A DNA stretch of 64,000 nucleotides from Pseudoalteromonas luteoviolacea (GCF_001750165.1 NZ_CP015411.1:3252001-3316000), one strand, 5' to 3'. Counted from the first letter of the stretch, positions 52,922 to 63,149 are shown. Notes: generated from the letters alone by a model not told the origin. Made by a program: numbers and translations.

Positions 52922-54874
52922 ATGTTGAAGAAAATCTTAATCGCTAACCGAGGTGAAATCGCCTGCCGAGTCATGCGTACGGCAAAACGCTTAGGCATGA
53001 GTACAGTGGCTGTTTATTCAGAAGCGGATGCCAATGCACTGCATGTCAAACAAGCTGATGAAGCCTATTTCATAGGTCCTGCCCCAAGTAAAGATTCATA
53101 CCTTGTCAGTGAGCGTATTTTAGAGGTTGCCAAGCAAAGTGGCGCAGATTGCATTCACCCCGGCTATGGTTTTTTGTCAGAAAATGACGCTTTTGCTAAT
53201 GCCTGTGAAGAAAACAATATTGTCTTCATTGGCCCGCTAGCCAGTTCAATCGAAGCCATGGGGTCAAAAACCCGTGCAAAAGAGATCATGGCAGAAGCCA
53301 ACGTGCCACTGGTACCTGGCTATTATGGCCAGCAGCAAGACACCGAGTTTTTAACCTCAGAAGCTGAAAAGGTTGGCTACCCAGTCCTTATCAAAGCAGC
53401 CTTTGGCGGTGGTGGTAAAGGTATGCGTGTTGTCAGAGGTGCAGATGAGTTTTTGAGTGCACTAGAAGGCGCTAAACGTGAAGCTTTGGCAAGTTTTGGT
53501 AATGACCTAGTGTTACTAGAGCGCTTTGTCGATAAACCGCGTCACGTAGAAGTACAAGTGTTTGCCGATAATCATGGCAATTGCGTTTACTTAGGCGACA
53601 GAGATTGTTCACTGCAGCGTCGTCATCAAAAAGTTATCGAAGAAGCACCTGCACCTGACTTAGGTGATGCGCTGCGTAAAGAGATGGGAGAAGCGGCAGT
53701 TCGATGTGCAAAAGCCATTAATTATCGCGGAGCGGGTACAGTTGAGTTTTTGCTTTGCGGTGACGAGTTCTTCTTTATGGAAATGAATACGCGCCTACAG
53801 GTAGAACACCCAGTGACTGAAATGGTGACTGGACAAGACCTCGTTGAATGGCAAATTCGTGTGGCAAATAATGAGCATTTACCACTTTCGCAAGAGCACA
53901 TCAAGTTACAGGGCCACAGCTTCGAAGCGCGTATTTATGCTGAAGACCCTGAAGAAAACTTCATGCCCTACTCCGGTAATTTAGCGCATCTGAGCTTTCC
54001 TAAAGCGCAGCGCGGTGTGCGGATCGACACTGGTGTGCAACAAGGTGATGAAATCAGTCCGTTCTATGACCCAATGATCGCCAAATTAATTGTGCACGGT
54101 CACGATAGACGCACAGCTTTGCTTAAGCTCAGGTCTGCGCTTAATGAAGTGCACCTTGCGGGCGTTAAAAGCAACATTGCATTTTTACATCATTTAGCAG
54201 AACACCCAACCTTTATGGCTGGTGCACCTGATACGCACTTTATTGATACGCAAACAGACGAGCTAACAGCATCTAAAGCTCCCAGTGATACTTTAGTGTG
54301 CTTGGCAAGCATTGCCTACCTTGCTCACAAACAAGCACCAGAACTTAACACTCCGTGGCAGCAAGTGGGCTTTAGACTCAATCAAGCTCGTAAGCTCACG
54401 GTACCATTTACTGAACACTTTGTCGTTGCACAAGCACAAGGTCATCATTGGCAAGTTCACTACCAAGACTTTGAACACCGCGTAGAGGCCAAGCTTGAAG
54501 GCCACAAACTGATTGCGAATGTTGATGGCAAACGCATGATTGCCGATGTACTCATTGACGAGTCAACAATCACGGTAATGTACGGCCCTTATCAGCACAC
54601 CTTCGAGCTCAAAACTAAGCACTACGTGAGCGAGCAAGAACATCAAGAGGCACCTTTGGCTGCTCCACTAAATGGTACTGTTGTTAAGCACTTACAAACT
54701 GTGGGAGCGAAAGTCAGTAAAGGGGATCCGATTGTCGTGATCGAAGCGATGAAGATGGAATACACCCTTAACGCACCATTTGATGGCACACTGACAAGCT
54801 ATTGTTTTAATGAAGGTGAACTCGTAAGCCATGGCGCTATGTTGGCTATCGTCGAGGAAGAAGCACATGGCTAA
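52922..54874 (+). CDS. liuD: Methylcrotonyl-CoA carboxylase, biotin-containing (alpha) subunit
   Basis: 650 residues from the ATG at 52922, with AAGGA upstream; a longer open frame overlaps liuC and is not used. Biotin carboxylase domain: KKILIANRGEIACRV, HPGYGFLSENDAFA, AAFGGGGKGMRVV (ATP grasp) and FMEMNTRLQVEHPVTE. A linker and then the biotinyl domain follow, with the acceptor Lys611 in EAMKMEYTL. The ATP- and biotin-dependent half of the carboxylase. Its stop overlaps the liuE ATG (ATGGCTAA). Confidence 0.96.
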   Translation: MLKKILIANRGEIACRVMRTAKRLGMSTVAVYSEADANALHVKQADEAYFIGPAPSKDSYLVSERILEVAKQSGADCIHPGYGFLSENDAFANACEENNIVFIGPLASSIEAMGSKTRAKEIMAEANVPLVPGYYGQQQDTEFLTSEAEKVGYPVLIKAAFGGGGKGMRVVRGADEFLSALEGAKREALASFGNDLVLLERFVDKPRHVEVQVFADNHGNCVYLGDRDCSLQRRHQKVIEEAPAPDLGDALRKEMGEAAVRCAKAINYRGAGTVEFLLCGDEFFFMEMNTRLQVEHPVTEMVTGQDLVEWQIRVANNEHLPLSQEHIKLQGHSFEARIYAEDPEENFMPYSGNLAHLSFPKAQRGVRIDTGVQQGDEISPFYDPMIAKLIVHGHDRRTALLKLRSALNEVHLAGVKSNIAFLHHLAEHPTFMAGAPDTHFIDTQTDELTASKAPSDTLVCLASIAYLAHKQAPELNTPWQQVGFRLNQARKLTVPFTEHFVVAQAQGHHWQVHYQDFEHRVEAKLEGHKLIANVDGKRMIADVLIDESTITVMYGPYQHTFELKTKHYVSEQEHQEAPLAAPLNGTVVKHLQTVGAKVSKGDPIVVIEAMKMEYTLNAPFDGTLTSYCFNEGELVSHGAMLAIVEEEAHG

Positions 54875-55775
54875 CTACCCAGCAAAAGTCAAAATTGTCG
54901 AAGTGGGTGCACGTGATGGCCTGCAAAACGAGGCTTCAGTCAGTACGCAAAGCAAAATAACGCTCTTAAATGCATTAGCAGACGCGGGGCTAAAACACCT
55001 TGAAGCTGGCGCTTTTGTCTCCCCTAAATGGGTGCCGCAAATGGCTGACTCAGCGCAAGTGATCCAAGGTCTTTCACGTCGTGAAGGCGTTGAGATAAGT
55101 GCCTTAACACCCAATTTAAAAGGGGCTGAGTTGGCCCTTGATAATCAAGTTGACGAATTTGCGATTTTCACTGCTGCCAGTGAAGCATTTACACAAAAAA
55201 ACATCAACTGTAGCATTGAACAAAGCATTGAACGCTTCCGTCCCGTTGTTGATCTTGCTCAAAAAAACAACATCAAAGTAAGAGGTTATGTCAGTTGTAT
55301 TGCAGGCTGCCCCTACCAGGGAGAAGTGCAGCCAGAGCAGGTTCTGTCGGTATGTAAACAATTGTTGGCACTTGGCTGTTATGAAATAAGTCTTGGCGAC
55401 ACGATAGGTGTCGGTACGGCTAACCAAATCGAATCATTACTAGACTTACTACTCAAACATATCCCTGCACAAAGGCTTGCAGTACATTTCCATGATACTT
55501 ATGGCCAAGCGCTGGCAAACATCCATAAAGCGCTTGAAATGGGGATTCCAACAATCGACAGTGCGGTTGCAGGCCTCGGCGGGTGCCCTTATGCCAAAGG
55601 GGCGTCAGGAAATGTTGCCACTGAGGATGTTATTTACTTACTGCAAGGACTTGGCATTAGCACCGAAATTGATTTAGAAAGGCTAGCAAAAGCAGGTTGG
55701 CAAATTTGCGATGCACTTAACAAAGCACCTGTAAGCAAGGTTTCTTTGGCATTAAAAAATACGTGCCAGTCTTAA
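54867..55775 (+). CDS. liuE: Hydroxymethylglutaryl-CoA lyase
   Basis: 302 residues from the ATG at 54867, which overlaps the end of liuD. TIM-barrel HMG-CoA lyase: VEVGARDGLQNEA at the start, FVSPKWVPQMADS, GYVSCIAGCPYQGEV, SLGDTIGVGTA, HFHDTYGQALANI with metal-binding His residues, and the catalytic Cys in GLGGCPYAKGASGNVATED. It cleaves HMG-CoA to acetoacetate and acetyl-CoA, completing leucine breakdown. Confidence 0.97.
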   Translation: MANYPAKVKIVEVGARDGLQNEASVSTQSKITLLNALADAGLKHLEAGAFVSPKWVPQMADSAQVIQGLSRREGVEISALTPNLKGAELALDNQVDEFAIFTAASEAFTQKNINCSIEQSIERFRPVVDLAQKNNIKVRGYVSCIAGCPYQGEVQPEQVLSVCKQLLALGCYEISLGDTIGVGTANQIESLLDLLLKHIPAQRLAVHFHDTYGQALANIHKALEMGIPTIDSAVAGLGGCPYAKGASGNVATEDVIYLLQGLGISTEIDLERLAKAGWQICDALNKAPVSKVSLALKNTCQS

Positions 55776-55809
55776 TCATGAGACAATATTGACAACGAGG
55801 AGTGGGCTA

Positions 55810-56508
55810 ATGGCCGGTTTCGATAAAGTAGTTACTAGCTACGAAGAAGCTATGGAAGGTCTTAAAGACGGAGATACTATCATTGCCGGTGGTTTTGGGC
55901 TGTGTGGTATTCCAGAAGGTCTTATCGCTGAGATTAAGCGTAAGAAAACAAAAGAACTGACTGTAGTATCTAACAACTGTGGCGTTGATGATTTTGGCCT
56001 AGGTATTTTATTACACGACCGCCAAATCAAAAAAATCATCGCGTCATATGTTGGTGAGAATGCGTTATTCGAACAGCAACTACTTGACGGCATCATTGAT
56101 GTAGAACTTACCCCACAAGGTACACTGGCAGAGAAAATGCGTGCAGGCGGTGCGGGCATTCCTGGTTTTTATACTGCAACAGGATACGGTACACCTGTCG
56201 CTGAAGGTAAAGAAGTCAAAGAGTTCAATGGCCGTCCATATATTCTTGAAGAATCTATTACTGGTGAGTTTGCCATTGTTAAAGCTTGGAAAGCTGACAG
56301 ATATGGCAATTTGGTATTTCGCCACACGGCGATGAATTTCAACCCGATGGCCGCAACCGCAGGTAAAATCACAGTTGTTGAAGTAGAAGAAATTGTTGAA
56401 CCTGGTGATTTAGAGCCAAGCGAAATTCATACCCCAGGTATTTATGTTAACCGTGTTATCAAAGGTAACTTTGAAAAGCGCATCGAACGTGTTACTACGC
56501 GCAAGTAA
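55810..56508 (+). CDS. 3-oxoacid CoA-transferase subunit A
   Basis: 232 residues from the ATG at 55810, preceded by GAGGAG. Family I CoA-transferase alpha subunit: GGFGLCGIPEGLI, SNNCGVDDFGLG, GGAGIPGFYTATGYGT, RHTAMNFNPMAATAG. It forms a heterodimer with the next gene product and activates acetoacetate (from liuE) to acetoacetyl-CoA, most likely with succinyl-CoA as donor. LiuR regulons in related bacteria end in this same pair. Confidence 0.94.
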   Translation: MAGFDKVVTSYEEAMEGLKDGDTIIAGGFGLCGIPEGLIAEIKRKKTKELTVVSNNCGVDDFGLGILLHDRQIKKIIASYVGENALFEQQLLDGIIDVELTPQGTLAEKMRAGGAGIPGFYTATGYGTPVAEGKEVKEFNGRPYILEESITGEFAIVKAWKADRYGNLVFRHTAMNFNPMAATAGKITVVEVEEIVEPGDLEPSEIHTPGIYVNRVIKGNFEKRIERVTTRK

Positions 56509-56518
56509 GGAGATCACC

Positions 56519-57178
56519 ATGGCTTTAAATCGTGAACAAATTGCAATGCGCGTAGCGCAAGAACTTCAAGATGGTTACTACGTAAATCTAGGTATCGGTA
56601 TTCCTACACTGGTTGCCAACTATGTGCCTGATAATATGGAAGTAATGTTACAGTCTGAAAATGGTTTATTAGGTATGGGTCCGTACCCAGATGCAGACCA
56701 AGTTGACGCTGATATGATCAATGCGGGTAAAGAAACCGTGACAGCAGCCACAGGAGCAGCTATTTTTAATAGCGCTGAAAGTTTTGCCATGATACGTGGT
56801 GGTCATGTAGACTTAACAGTACTAGGTGCATTTGAAGTGGATCAGAGTGGCAATATTGCTTCTTGGATGATCCCGAAAAAGTTAATCAAAGGCATGGGTG
56901 GCGCGATGGATCTCGTCGCCGGCGCACAGAACATTGTTGTGACCATGACCCATGCTAGTAAACACGGCGATTCTAAATTACTTGAGTCATGTACACTGCC
57001 ATTGACTGGGGTAAATTGTGTGAAAAAGATTGTTACCGATCTCGCTGTGTTAGAAGTAAAAGACGGCGCATTTCATTTGCTTGAACGCGCGCCAGGTGTT
57101 AGTGTTGACGAAATTATCAGCAAGACTGCAGGTAAATTAATCGCCGAAGGCGATATTCCTGAAATGCAGTTTGCTTAA
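56519..57178 (+). CDS. 3-oxoacid CoA-transferase subunit B
   Basis: 219 residues from the ATG at 56519 (AAGGAG six bases upstream). Beta subunit of family I CoA-transferases: VNLGIGIPTLVANYVPD, catalytic Glu in QSENGLLGMGPYP, GGHVDLTVLGAFEVD and GVNCVKKIVTDLAVLEV. It is encoded 10 bases after subunit A and closes the liu operon. A strong terminator follows 90 bases later. Confidence 0.95.
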   Translation: MALNREQIAMRVAQELQDGYYVNLGIGIPTLVANYVPDNMEVMLQSENGLLGMGPYPDADQVDADMINAGKETVTAATGAAIFNSAESFAMIRGGHVDLTVLGAFEVDQSGNIASWMIPKKLIKGMGGAMDLVAGAQNIVVTMTHASKHGDSKLLESCTLPLTGVNCVKKIVTDLAVLEVKDGAFHLLERAPGVSVDEIISKTAGKLIAEGDIPEMQFA

Positions 57179-57266
57179 GACGTATATTACGTGGTCAACA
57201 TAGAAGATTAAAAACTAACACAATTGTACCGACCTCATTCCCAGTGCCAAAGGCGCTGAGTTACCC

Positions 57267-57294
57267 AAAACCCCTCGCAAGAGGGGTTTTTTTT
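57267..57294 (+). terminator. Rho-independent terminator of the liu operon
   Basis: AAAACCCCTC, loop GCAA, GAGGGGTTTT then TTTT. A textbook intrinsic terminator with a GNRA-like tetraloop. The remaining bases to htpX (57295-57484) are AT-rich with no gene. Confidence 0.95.
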
Positions 57295-57484
57295 ATCCTC
57301 GACAGCTTATCTCTTATCAAAGCCAATTATAGGCTTTTTCATCCGACAACATCTTGTAACACTTCATCGCCATACTCGCTATTGAGAAAATTAATATGGG
57401 CTCCATATTGATATTATAAAATGAACACTTTTAGTGTAGTTAGAGTAAATATAAGTAAGTAAAATCAATTTTAATGAGGTGACT

Positions 57485-58333
57485 ATGAAACGCGTGTTAC
57501 TTTTTCTAGCGACAAACTTAGCCATCATGGTTGTGTTGTCCATTATTTTATCCATTCTTGGGGTGTCCTCAAGAAGCTATGCCGGTATGCTCACCATTGC
57601 AGCCGTTTTTGGTTTCGGTGGCGCGTTTATTTCGCTATACATCTCTAAATGGATGGCAAAAAAATCCACAGGAGCTTACGTAATTGATCAACCTCGAAAT
57701 GAGACAGAGCACTGGTTGGTCAGCACCGTTGCAGAGCAAGCGCAAAAAGCAGGTATCAAGATGCCTGAAGTTGCTATTTATGATAGCCCGGAGATCAATG
57801 CGTTTGCTACAGGCCCCAGTAAAAACGACTCTCTTGTCGCTGTCAGTAGCGGGTTGCTCGCCGGCATGAGCCAGAGTGAAGCAGAAGCCGTGCTTGCCCA
57901 TGAAGTATCTCATGTTGCTAATGGCGATATGGTGACACTGACATTGATTCAGGGCGTAGTAAATACATTCGTTATTTTTATCTCAAAAGTGCTTGCCAAT
58001 ATTGTCGACGGCTTCTTAAATGGTGATGAAGAAGGCGAAGGCTTTAGTTGGACGTATATGATTTTTGATCTCATCTTCCAAATTCTATTCGGCTTCTTAG
58101 CGTCGATGATTGTTGCTTACTTTAGCCGTAAGCGAGAATATGCTGCCGACAAAGGCGCTGCAGACTTAGTCGGTGCACACAAAATGAAAGCTGCACTTGA
58201 ACGTCTACGTAGCAATCAAGAATCAAAGTTAGAAGGTTCAATGATGGCATTTGGTATCGCCTCAGGGAAAAGTGTGGTTGATTTATTTGCCTCTCATCCA
58301 CCATTAGAGCAAAGAATTGCCGCACTATCTTAG
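57485..58333 (+). CDS. htpX: Membrane zinc metalloprotease HtpX
   Basis: 282 residues from the ATG at 57485, with TGAGG upstream; a GTG two codons earlier is too close to the ribosome site. Two N-terminal membrane helices (about 3-26 and 33-54) precede the zinc motif HEVSH (139-143). The third ligand is Glu in REYAADKGAADL, and further hydrophobic segments follow the zinc site. HtpX degrades misfolded inner-membrane proteins alongside FtsH. Length fits the family (about 290). Confidence 0.97.
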   Translation: MKRVLLFLATNLAIMVVLSIILSILGVSSRSYAGMLTIAAVFGFGGAFISLYISKWMAKKSTGAYVIDQPRNETEHWLVSTVAEQAQKAGIKMPEVAIYDSPEINAFATGPSKNDSLVAVSSGLLAGMSQSEAEAVLAHEVSHVANGDMVTLTLIQGVVNTFVIFISKVLANIVDGFLNGDEEGEGFSWTYMIFDLIFQILFGFLASMIVAYFSRKREYAADKGAADLVGAHKMKAALERLRSNQESKLEGSMMAFGIASGKSVVDLFASHPPLEQRIAALS

Positions 58334-58369
58334 TTTTTAATGTAAATAAATTGTTTAATTTATAACCAT

Positions 58370-58389
58370 AGGCCCTTGCGGGCCTTTTT
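58370..58389 (+). terminator. Rho-independent terminator of htpX
   Basis: AGGCCC, loop TTGC, GGGCCT, TTTT, starting 37 bases after the htpX stop. Confidence 0.9.
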
Positions 58390-58746
58390 AATGACGATTT
58401 ACAAATAATTAAATTTAGCGTTTTTTTTTGGATATTTATATCATGCTAAGTTATAAAAAATTATATTTATATGCACCAACTACATATAAACTATTTTTCT
58501 ATATAGAGCTTTAAAAACAGCACTTAAGTCTTCTCTTTTCCTCTAGAACCGTAAAAAATACGTTTAAATCTTATACATACTTTATAAAATGCGTCTTTTT
58601 GGTTAATTTTTAACCCACTTTTAACTGTAATATTAATCTAAACCATACTTTTTGCGTGTATCTATACGAGGCCCATTTGTTTAAAATATGTAACCCATTT
58701 TATTGACATAATAGCAATATTCTAGATACGAAAGGTAAGAAGAAGT
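58390..58746. other. AT-rich leader region of the chemotaxis receptor gene
   Basis: About 360 bases without a gene. TTGACA occurs at about 58704 but no well-spaced -10 box follows. GAAAGGTAAGAAG directly before the ATG supplies the ribosome site. Confidence 0.5.
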
Positions 58747-60738
58747 ATGTTGATCAAAACCCGATTACTCATTTCATTTATGCTTATTGGTTTATTACCA
58801 GCAGGTATACTGGCAATGGTCTCGCTGTGGACTGCATCTACAGCACTTGAACAACAGGCATATAATCAGCTTACTTCCATCAAGCAAATAAAACACAAAC
58901 AAATTGATGACTACCTCAATGCAAGGAAAGGCGATTTATCTGTAATCGCTAAAAAGTGGCAGCTACTTGTCGAGCAAAACCCAACATTCTCAAACTCAGA
59001 GCTTGCTCATAATTACCATAGCCTGTTCGATACCTTTATCACAGAAAAAGGATTTTACGACTTCTTTGTCATCGAGCGAGATGGTTTGATAAGCTACACC
59101 GTAGCTAAAGAATCTGACTACAATACTAATTTGATTACCGGTCCATTTAATAACTCAGGACTTGCCACTCTATTCACTCAAGTCATTTCTTCAAAAAAAT
59201 TCATCTTGGCAGATTATAGTGCGTACGCACCAAGTAATAATGAGCCCGCTGCGTTTATTGGTATCCCAGTGATCATCAACGGACAGGTCAACTCTGTACT
59301 TGCTTTACAATTATCAATTGATGCCATCAACGCCATCATGCAACAACGTGATGGTATGGGCGAAACAGGTGAATCATATCTTGTTGGTAATGATTTCCGT
59401 ATGCGTTCTGATTCATACCTTGATCCGATTAACCATACTGTTATTGCGAGCTTCGCAGGCTCTGTTGAAGCCAATGGGGTTGATACTGTTGCGGTTAGAA
59501 GAGGTTTACAGGGTGTGTCAGATACCGAAATCATCATCGATTACAATGGCAACCCAGTACTATCCGCTTACCTACCTTATACATTTGCAGGATTAAAGTG
59601 GGTGCTCCTAGCAGAGATTGATAAAGCAGAGGCCTTTGCTCCTGTGTATAAGTTATATTGGATTATCGCTGCTATTTTCATCATTACTGTGTTATCTGTA
59701 GCAGCTGCAACCGTACTCATTGCGCGTTCGGTACTAAAACCGCTTGGCGGCGAGCCGATTGAAATGCGCCAGATTAGTGAGCGCATTGCCGCAGGAGACC
59801 TAAGAGAGCAGTTCAGCCGTGATGAGAACGCAATTGGTGTGTATGGCGCGATGAGACAGATGAACACCTATTTAACGAGCGTTATAGGCACCATAGTTGA
59901 AACCACAGCACAACTGGCTTCTACAGCCACACAGACAAGTGCTGCCAGTGAACAAGCAAACGCTAGCTTACAAGAGCAGCATGCCAATATTGAACAAGTC
60001 GCCGAAGCAATTCAGCAAACTTCCCACTCAATCGATGAAGTGGCAACCAATGCCCGCACTGTTGCTGATTTAAGTCTTGATGCAGAAAAAACGTCATTAT
60101 CAGCCAATCAAACGCTTAGAGACACTGTGGTACAAATGGAAGCACTCAGTACCGCTGTTGAGAACTCAGAAACAGCGATTAAAGAAGTTGAATACAACAC
60201 GCAAAATATCAGTCGTGTTATCGAGGTGATCCAAGCTGTGACTGAGCAGACCAACTTACTCGCACTCAATGCTGCCATTGAGGCTGCGCGTGCAGGTGAG
60301 CACGGTCGAGGGTTTGCAGTTGTAGCTGACGAAGTCAGACAGCTCGCTCAAAAAACGCAAGCTTCTACCGCCGATATTGAAAACATGATTGCCAGCCTAC
60401 AGTCTACCTCACAAACCGCTGTGTCTGAGATGCATGCATCAGCTGAAGCAACGAAACAAACGATCACTGCAGCCAATGACAGCGCTTCGCTTCTTGAGCA
60501 AAGTGTGCATCAGATCAATCAAATTGCACTGAGTGCGCAAACAATAGCACAGGCTGCACAAGAGCAATCAGCCACCACAGAAGAGATTTCTTATAACGTT
60601 GAATCGATTAGACAAGCAGCTATTGATAACGCTGCGGGTGCAGATCAAGTTACTAGCGCAAGCTTAGAGCTTGATAAGCAATCTAAAACCTTAAAGCAAG
60701 TTACTTCTGCCTTTAAGCTACCGCAGCAGTTGAGTTAA
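58747..60738 (+). CDS. Methyl-accepting chemotaxis protein
   Basis: 663 residues. TM1 spans about residues 7-29. A large periplasmic double-Cache-like sensor region runs to about 300, with YDFFVIERDGLISYT and DGMGETGESYLVGND. TM2 lies near 303-327 (LYWIIAAIFIITVLSVAAATVLIARS), then HAMP (about 330-380) and the signalling helical hairpin with tip EQTNLLALNAAIEAARAGE and GRGFAVVADEVRQLA. Cache sensors usually bind small organic ligands; the ligand is unknown. It stands as a single gene and converges on arsJ. Confidence 0.96.
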   Translation: MLIKTRLLISFMLIGLLPAGILAMVSLWTASTALEQQAYNQLTSIKQIKHKQIDDYLNARKGDLSVIAKKWQLLVEQNPTFSNSELAHNYHSLFDTFITEKGFYDFFVIERDGLISYTVAKESDYNTNLITGPFNNSGLATLFTQVISSKKFILADYSAYAPSNNEPAAFIGIPVIINGQVNSVLALQLSIDAINAIMQQRDGMGETGESYLVGNDFRMRSDSYLDPINHTVIASFAGSVEANGVDTVAVRRGLQGVSDTEIIIDYNGNPVLSAYLPYTFAGLKWVLLAEIDKAEAFAPVYKLYWIIAAIFIITVLSVAAATVLIARSVLKPLGGEPIEMRQISERIAAGDLREQFSRDENAIGVYGAMRQMNTYLTSVIGTIVETTAQLASTATQTSAASEQANASLQEQHANIEQVAEAIQQTSHSIDEVATNARTVADLSLDAEKTSLSANQTLRDTVVQMEALSTAVENSETAIKEVEYNTQNISRVIEVIQAVTEQTNLLALNAAIEAARAGEHGRGFAVVADEVRQLAQKTQASTADIENMIASLQSTSQTAVSEMHASAEATKQTITAANDSASLLEQSVHQINQIALSAQTIAQAAQEQSATTEEISYNVESIRQAAIDNAAGADQVTSASLELDKQSKTLKQVTSAFKLPQQLS

Positions 60739-60750
60739 CACGTCTTAATT

Positions 60751-60774
60751 AGCAAGCGCTTAATTGCGCTTGCT
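60751..60774. terminator. Hairpin shared by the ends of the chemotaxis gene and arsJ
   Basis: AGCAAGCGC (60751-60759), loop TTAATT, GCGCTTGCT (60766-60774). It overlaps the last codons and stop of arsJ and lies 12 bases after the chemotaxis gene stop. A bidirectional terminator is likely, though T-runs are short. Confidence 0.5.
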
Positions 60775-61968
60775 AAGACCGTAAGTAAACAGTGATGCCA
60801 AAACAAGCATCGCACTTGAAATCAACAAACACGCTTCAAGTCCATAAAACTGATACACAAGGCCAGAAAGCACTGTGCCTAGTAACCTGCCCATAGCATT
60901 GGCCATGTAGTAAAAGCCAACATCCATAGATACACCGTCACTATCTGCTATTTTGACAATAAGGAAGCTATGTAATGACGAATTCACTGCAAACACTGCA
61001 CCAAATATCAACAACCCTGCAATGATCACGAACTTAGGCTGCCAATCTACCCATAGGCCTAGAGCTAGCAAAGCAGGAATAACAGGCAGTACGGCAACCC
61101 ATTTGAGCGCTTGTTGATAATTACTACCTTGCTTGGCCGTGATCTTTGGCGCATTCGCTTGAACAATACCATACGCAATCACCCAAGACGCCATAAAACC
61201 GCCAACCCACCAATGATCCCAACCAAATGTCGAAGCCAAAAAGACAGGTAAAGCGACGACAAACCAAACATCCCGCGACGCAAATAAGAACAACCGTGCT
61301 GCAGCCAGCAAGTTCAACTGTCGACTTTTAGAAAACAGTTCATTAAATTTCGGTTTGTTCTTTTTCTTACCTAAATCCTGTTTTAACAAAACTAAGCTAG
61401 ATAACCAGGTGATTGTCAGCATTGCTGCCATAAACCATAAAGCGCCTTGAAAGCCCAATAAAGTCAGTAGTATGCCGCCAAGGAAAAAACCGACGCCTTT
61501 TAACGCATTTTTCGACCCTGTCAGCAGCGCTACCCACTTATATAACGTGCTATCTTGATCCTTAGGGACAAGTAATTTTATGGCACTTTTAGCACTCATT
61601 TTATTTAGATCTTTGGCAATGCCTGATAAGGCCTGTGCAACCATGACATACGCAATTGTTAGCAATTGCTCATCTAGTGCCAACATGGACACAGCCACAA
61701 TCTGTAAAAACAGACCTATGTTCATGGTTTTGTTCAGACCAAGACGCGCACCTAACCAGCCACCTAGTAAGTTAGTAACTACACCGAAAATCTCATAAAA
61801 TAAAAACAAAGAAGCTATCGCCAGTGGGCTGTATCCCAATTGATGAAAGTACAGCACCACTAACATACGCAGCGCACCGTCTGTCAAGGTAAATGACCAA
61901 TAGTTACCTGTGATCACAAGGTACTGCTTTATCTCTGGTGATAGCCTTGCAATAAGTGACTGCGTCAT
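60760..61968 (-). CDS. arsJ: Organoarsenical efflux MFS transporter ArsJ
   Basis: About 402 residues from the ATG at 61968, 4 bases after the gapdh stop, with GGAG upstream. About 11-12 membrane helices. The segments LSPEIKQYLVITGNYWSFT, RMLVVLYFHQLGYSPL, QALSGIAKDLNKMSAKSAIK and LLTGSKNALKGVGFFLGG are hallmarks of ArsJ. By published work on the family it exports 1-arseno-3-phosphoglycerate, made by the partner dehydrogenase from arsenate. No arsR, arsC or acr3 gene is in the window. Confidence 0.94.
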   Translation of the reverse strand: MTQSLIARLSPEIKQYLVITGNYWSFTLTDGALRMLVVLYFHQLGYSPLAIASLFLFYEIFGVVTNLLGGWLGARLGLNKTMNIGLFLQIVAVSMLALDEQLLTIAYVMVAQALSGIAKDLNKMSAKSAIKLLVPKDQDSTLYKWVALLTGSKNALKGVGFFLGGILLTLLGFQGALWFMAAMLTITWLSSLVLLKQDLGKKKNKPKFNELFSKSRQLNLLAAARLFLFASRDVWFVVALPVFLASTFGWDHWWVGGFMASWVIAYGIVQANAPKITAKQGSNYQQALKWVAVLPVIPALLALGLWVDWQPKFVIIAGLLIFGAVFAVNSSLHSFLIVKIADSDGVSMDVGFYYMANAMGRLLGTVLSGLVYQFYGLEACLLISSAMLVLASLFTYGLSKRN

Positions 61969-61972
61969 AACC

Positions 61973-62983
61973 TTAACTCCAGCGTTTGTCGATAACCAGA
62001 CGAACCAGATCGACCGTCCTATTTGCATAACCCCATTCGTTATCGTACCAAACGTATAACTTTACTTGTGTACCATTCACCACCATGGTTGATGGCGCAT
62101 CAATAATGGCACTTCTGGGATCCGTTTTATAATCTATGGATACCAGTGGACGCGTTTCATACCCTAAGACACCAGAAAGCTCCCCGTTTGCAGCTTGCGC
62201 CATCCAACCATTAATTTCTTCGACACTTGTTTCACGGTTTACTTCAAACACGCAATCTGTGATCGATGCATTGGTCAGAGGTACTCTCACAGCATGGCCA
62301 TTTAGTTTACCTTTAAGTTCAGGGAAAATATGCGTAATTGCCGTCGCTGAGCCCGTTGTCGTTGGAATAAGACTCGTGCCGCATGAACGCGCGCGGCGCA
62401 AATCTTTATGCGGTGCGTCAATGATGGTCTGTGTATTGGTAATATCGTGAATCGTCGTCATCGACCCGTGTTTAATACCAATATTGTCCTGTAGCACTTT
62501 AACAACGGGCGCAAGACAGTTCGTCGTACAAGATGCCGCTGTAACTATCGGGTGCTGCTCAACATCGTAATCCGTGTGGTTTACACCCATCACAACATTT
62601 AATACACCCTCTTCTTTGACTGGTGCAGTCACAACCACTTGCTTCACACCTTGAGCAAAAAAGGCAGCGAGTTTTTCTTTGGTTTTAATCTTACCTGAGG
62701 CTTCTATTACAAGGTCACACATCGACCAGTCATTATCAGTAACGGACACTTGCTCCGTTACTGCAATGCGCTGATCGCCAATGATCATCTCACTGCCCTC
62801 ACTCAACGCCTCGTGTTGCCACTTGCCGTGAACAGAATCAAAGTTCATCAAATGTGCTAAAGTAAGTGCATCGCCTGCTGGGTCGTTAATCTTTACTATC
62901 TCAATACCTGGTGAGTTCCAAAGTGCGCGCATGGTCAGCCGGCCCATTCTACCAAAGCCATTTATCCCAACTTTAATTGTCAT
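61973..62983 (-). CDS. ArsJ-associated glyceraldehyde-3-phosphate dehydrogenase
   Basis: 336 residues. GINGFGRMGRL at the N-terminus, catalytic Cys152 in ASCTTNCLAPV, catalytic His in the THDITNTQTIID segment and the C-terminal WYDNEWGYANRTVDLVR. A complete type I GAPDH. Coupling to arsJ (4-base gap) assigns it to arsenate detoxification: it forms 1-arseno-3-phosphoglycerate from arsenate and glyceraldehyde 3-phosphate for ArsJ to expel. GGGAG lies 9 bases before the ATG. A glycolytic gene is less likely given the neighbour. Confidence 0.93.
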   Translation of the reverse strand: MTIKVGINGFGRMGRLTMRALWNSPGIEIVKINDPAGDALTLAHLMNFDSVHGKWQHEALSEGSEMIIGDQRIAVTEQVSVTDNDWSMCDLVIEASGKIKTKEKLAAFFAQGVKQVVVTAPVKEEGVLNVVMGVNHTDYDVEQHPIVTAASCTTNCLAPVVKVLQDNIGIKHGSMTTIHDITNTQTIIDAPHKDLRRARSCGTSLIPTTTGSATAITHIFPELKGKLNGHAVRVPLTNASITDCVFEVNRETSVEEINGWMAQAANGELSGVLGYETRPLVSIDYKTDPRSAIIDAPSTMVVNGTQVKLYVWYDNEWGYANRTVDLVRLVIDKRWS

Positions 62984-63149
62984 CGGTTTTATCTCCCATT
63001 ATTGAGCTGTTCACACACGCCTGTCTGACGATGTTCAATGCGCTCAGCTCATGAAAATTACACTACCCATTTCATGTATAGGCACAATCAGGCTACATAC
63101 CGGATGTGCCAAACAAACAAAGTTATGTCTACTGGTTGGGGTAATTACA

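Noticed and set aside
61973..62983. Glycolytic GapA
   Set aside because: The 4-base gap to arsJ and their common strand fit the arsenate detoxification pair better. Glycolytic function cannot be fully excluded from sequence alone.
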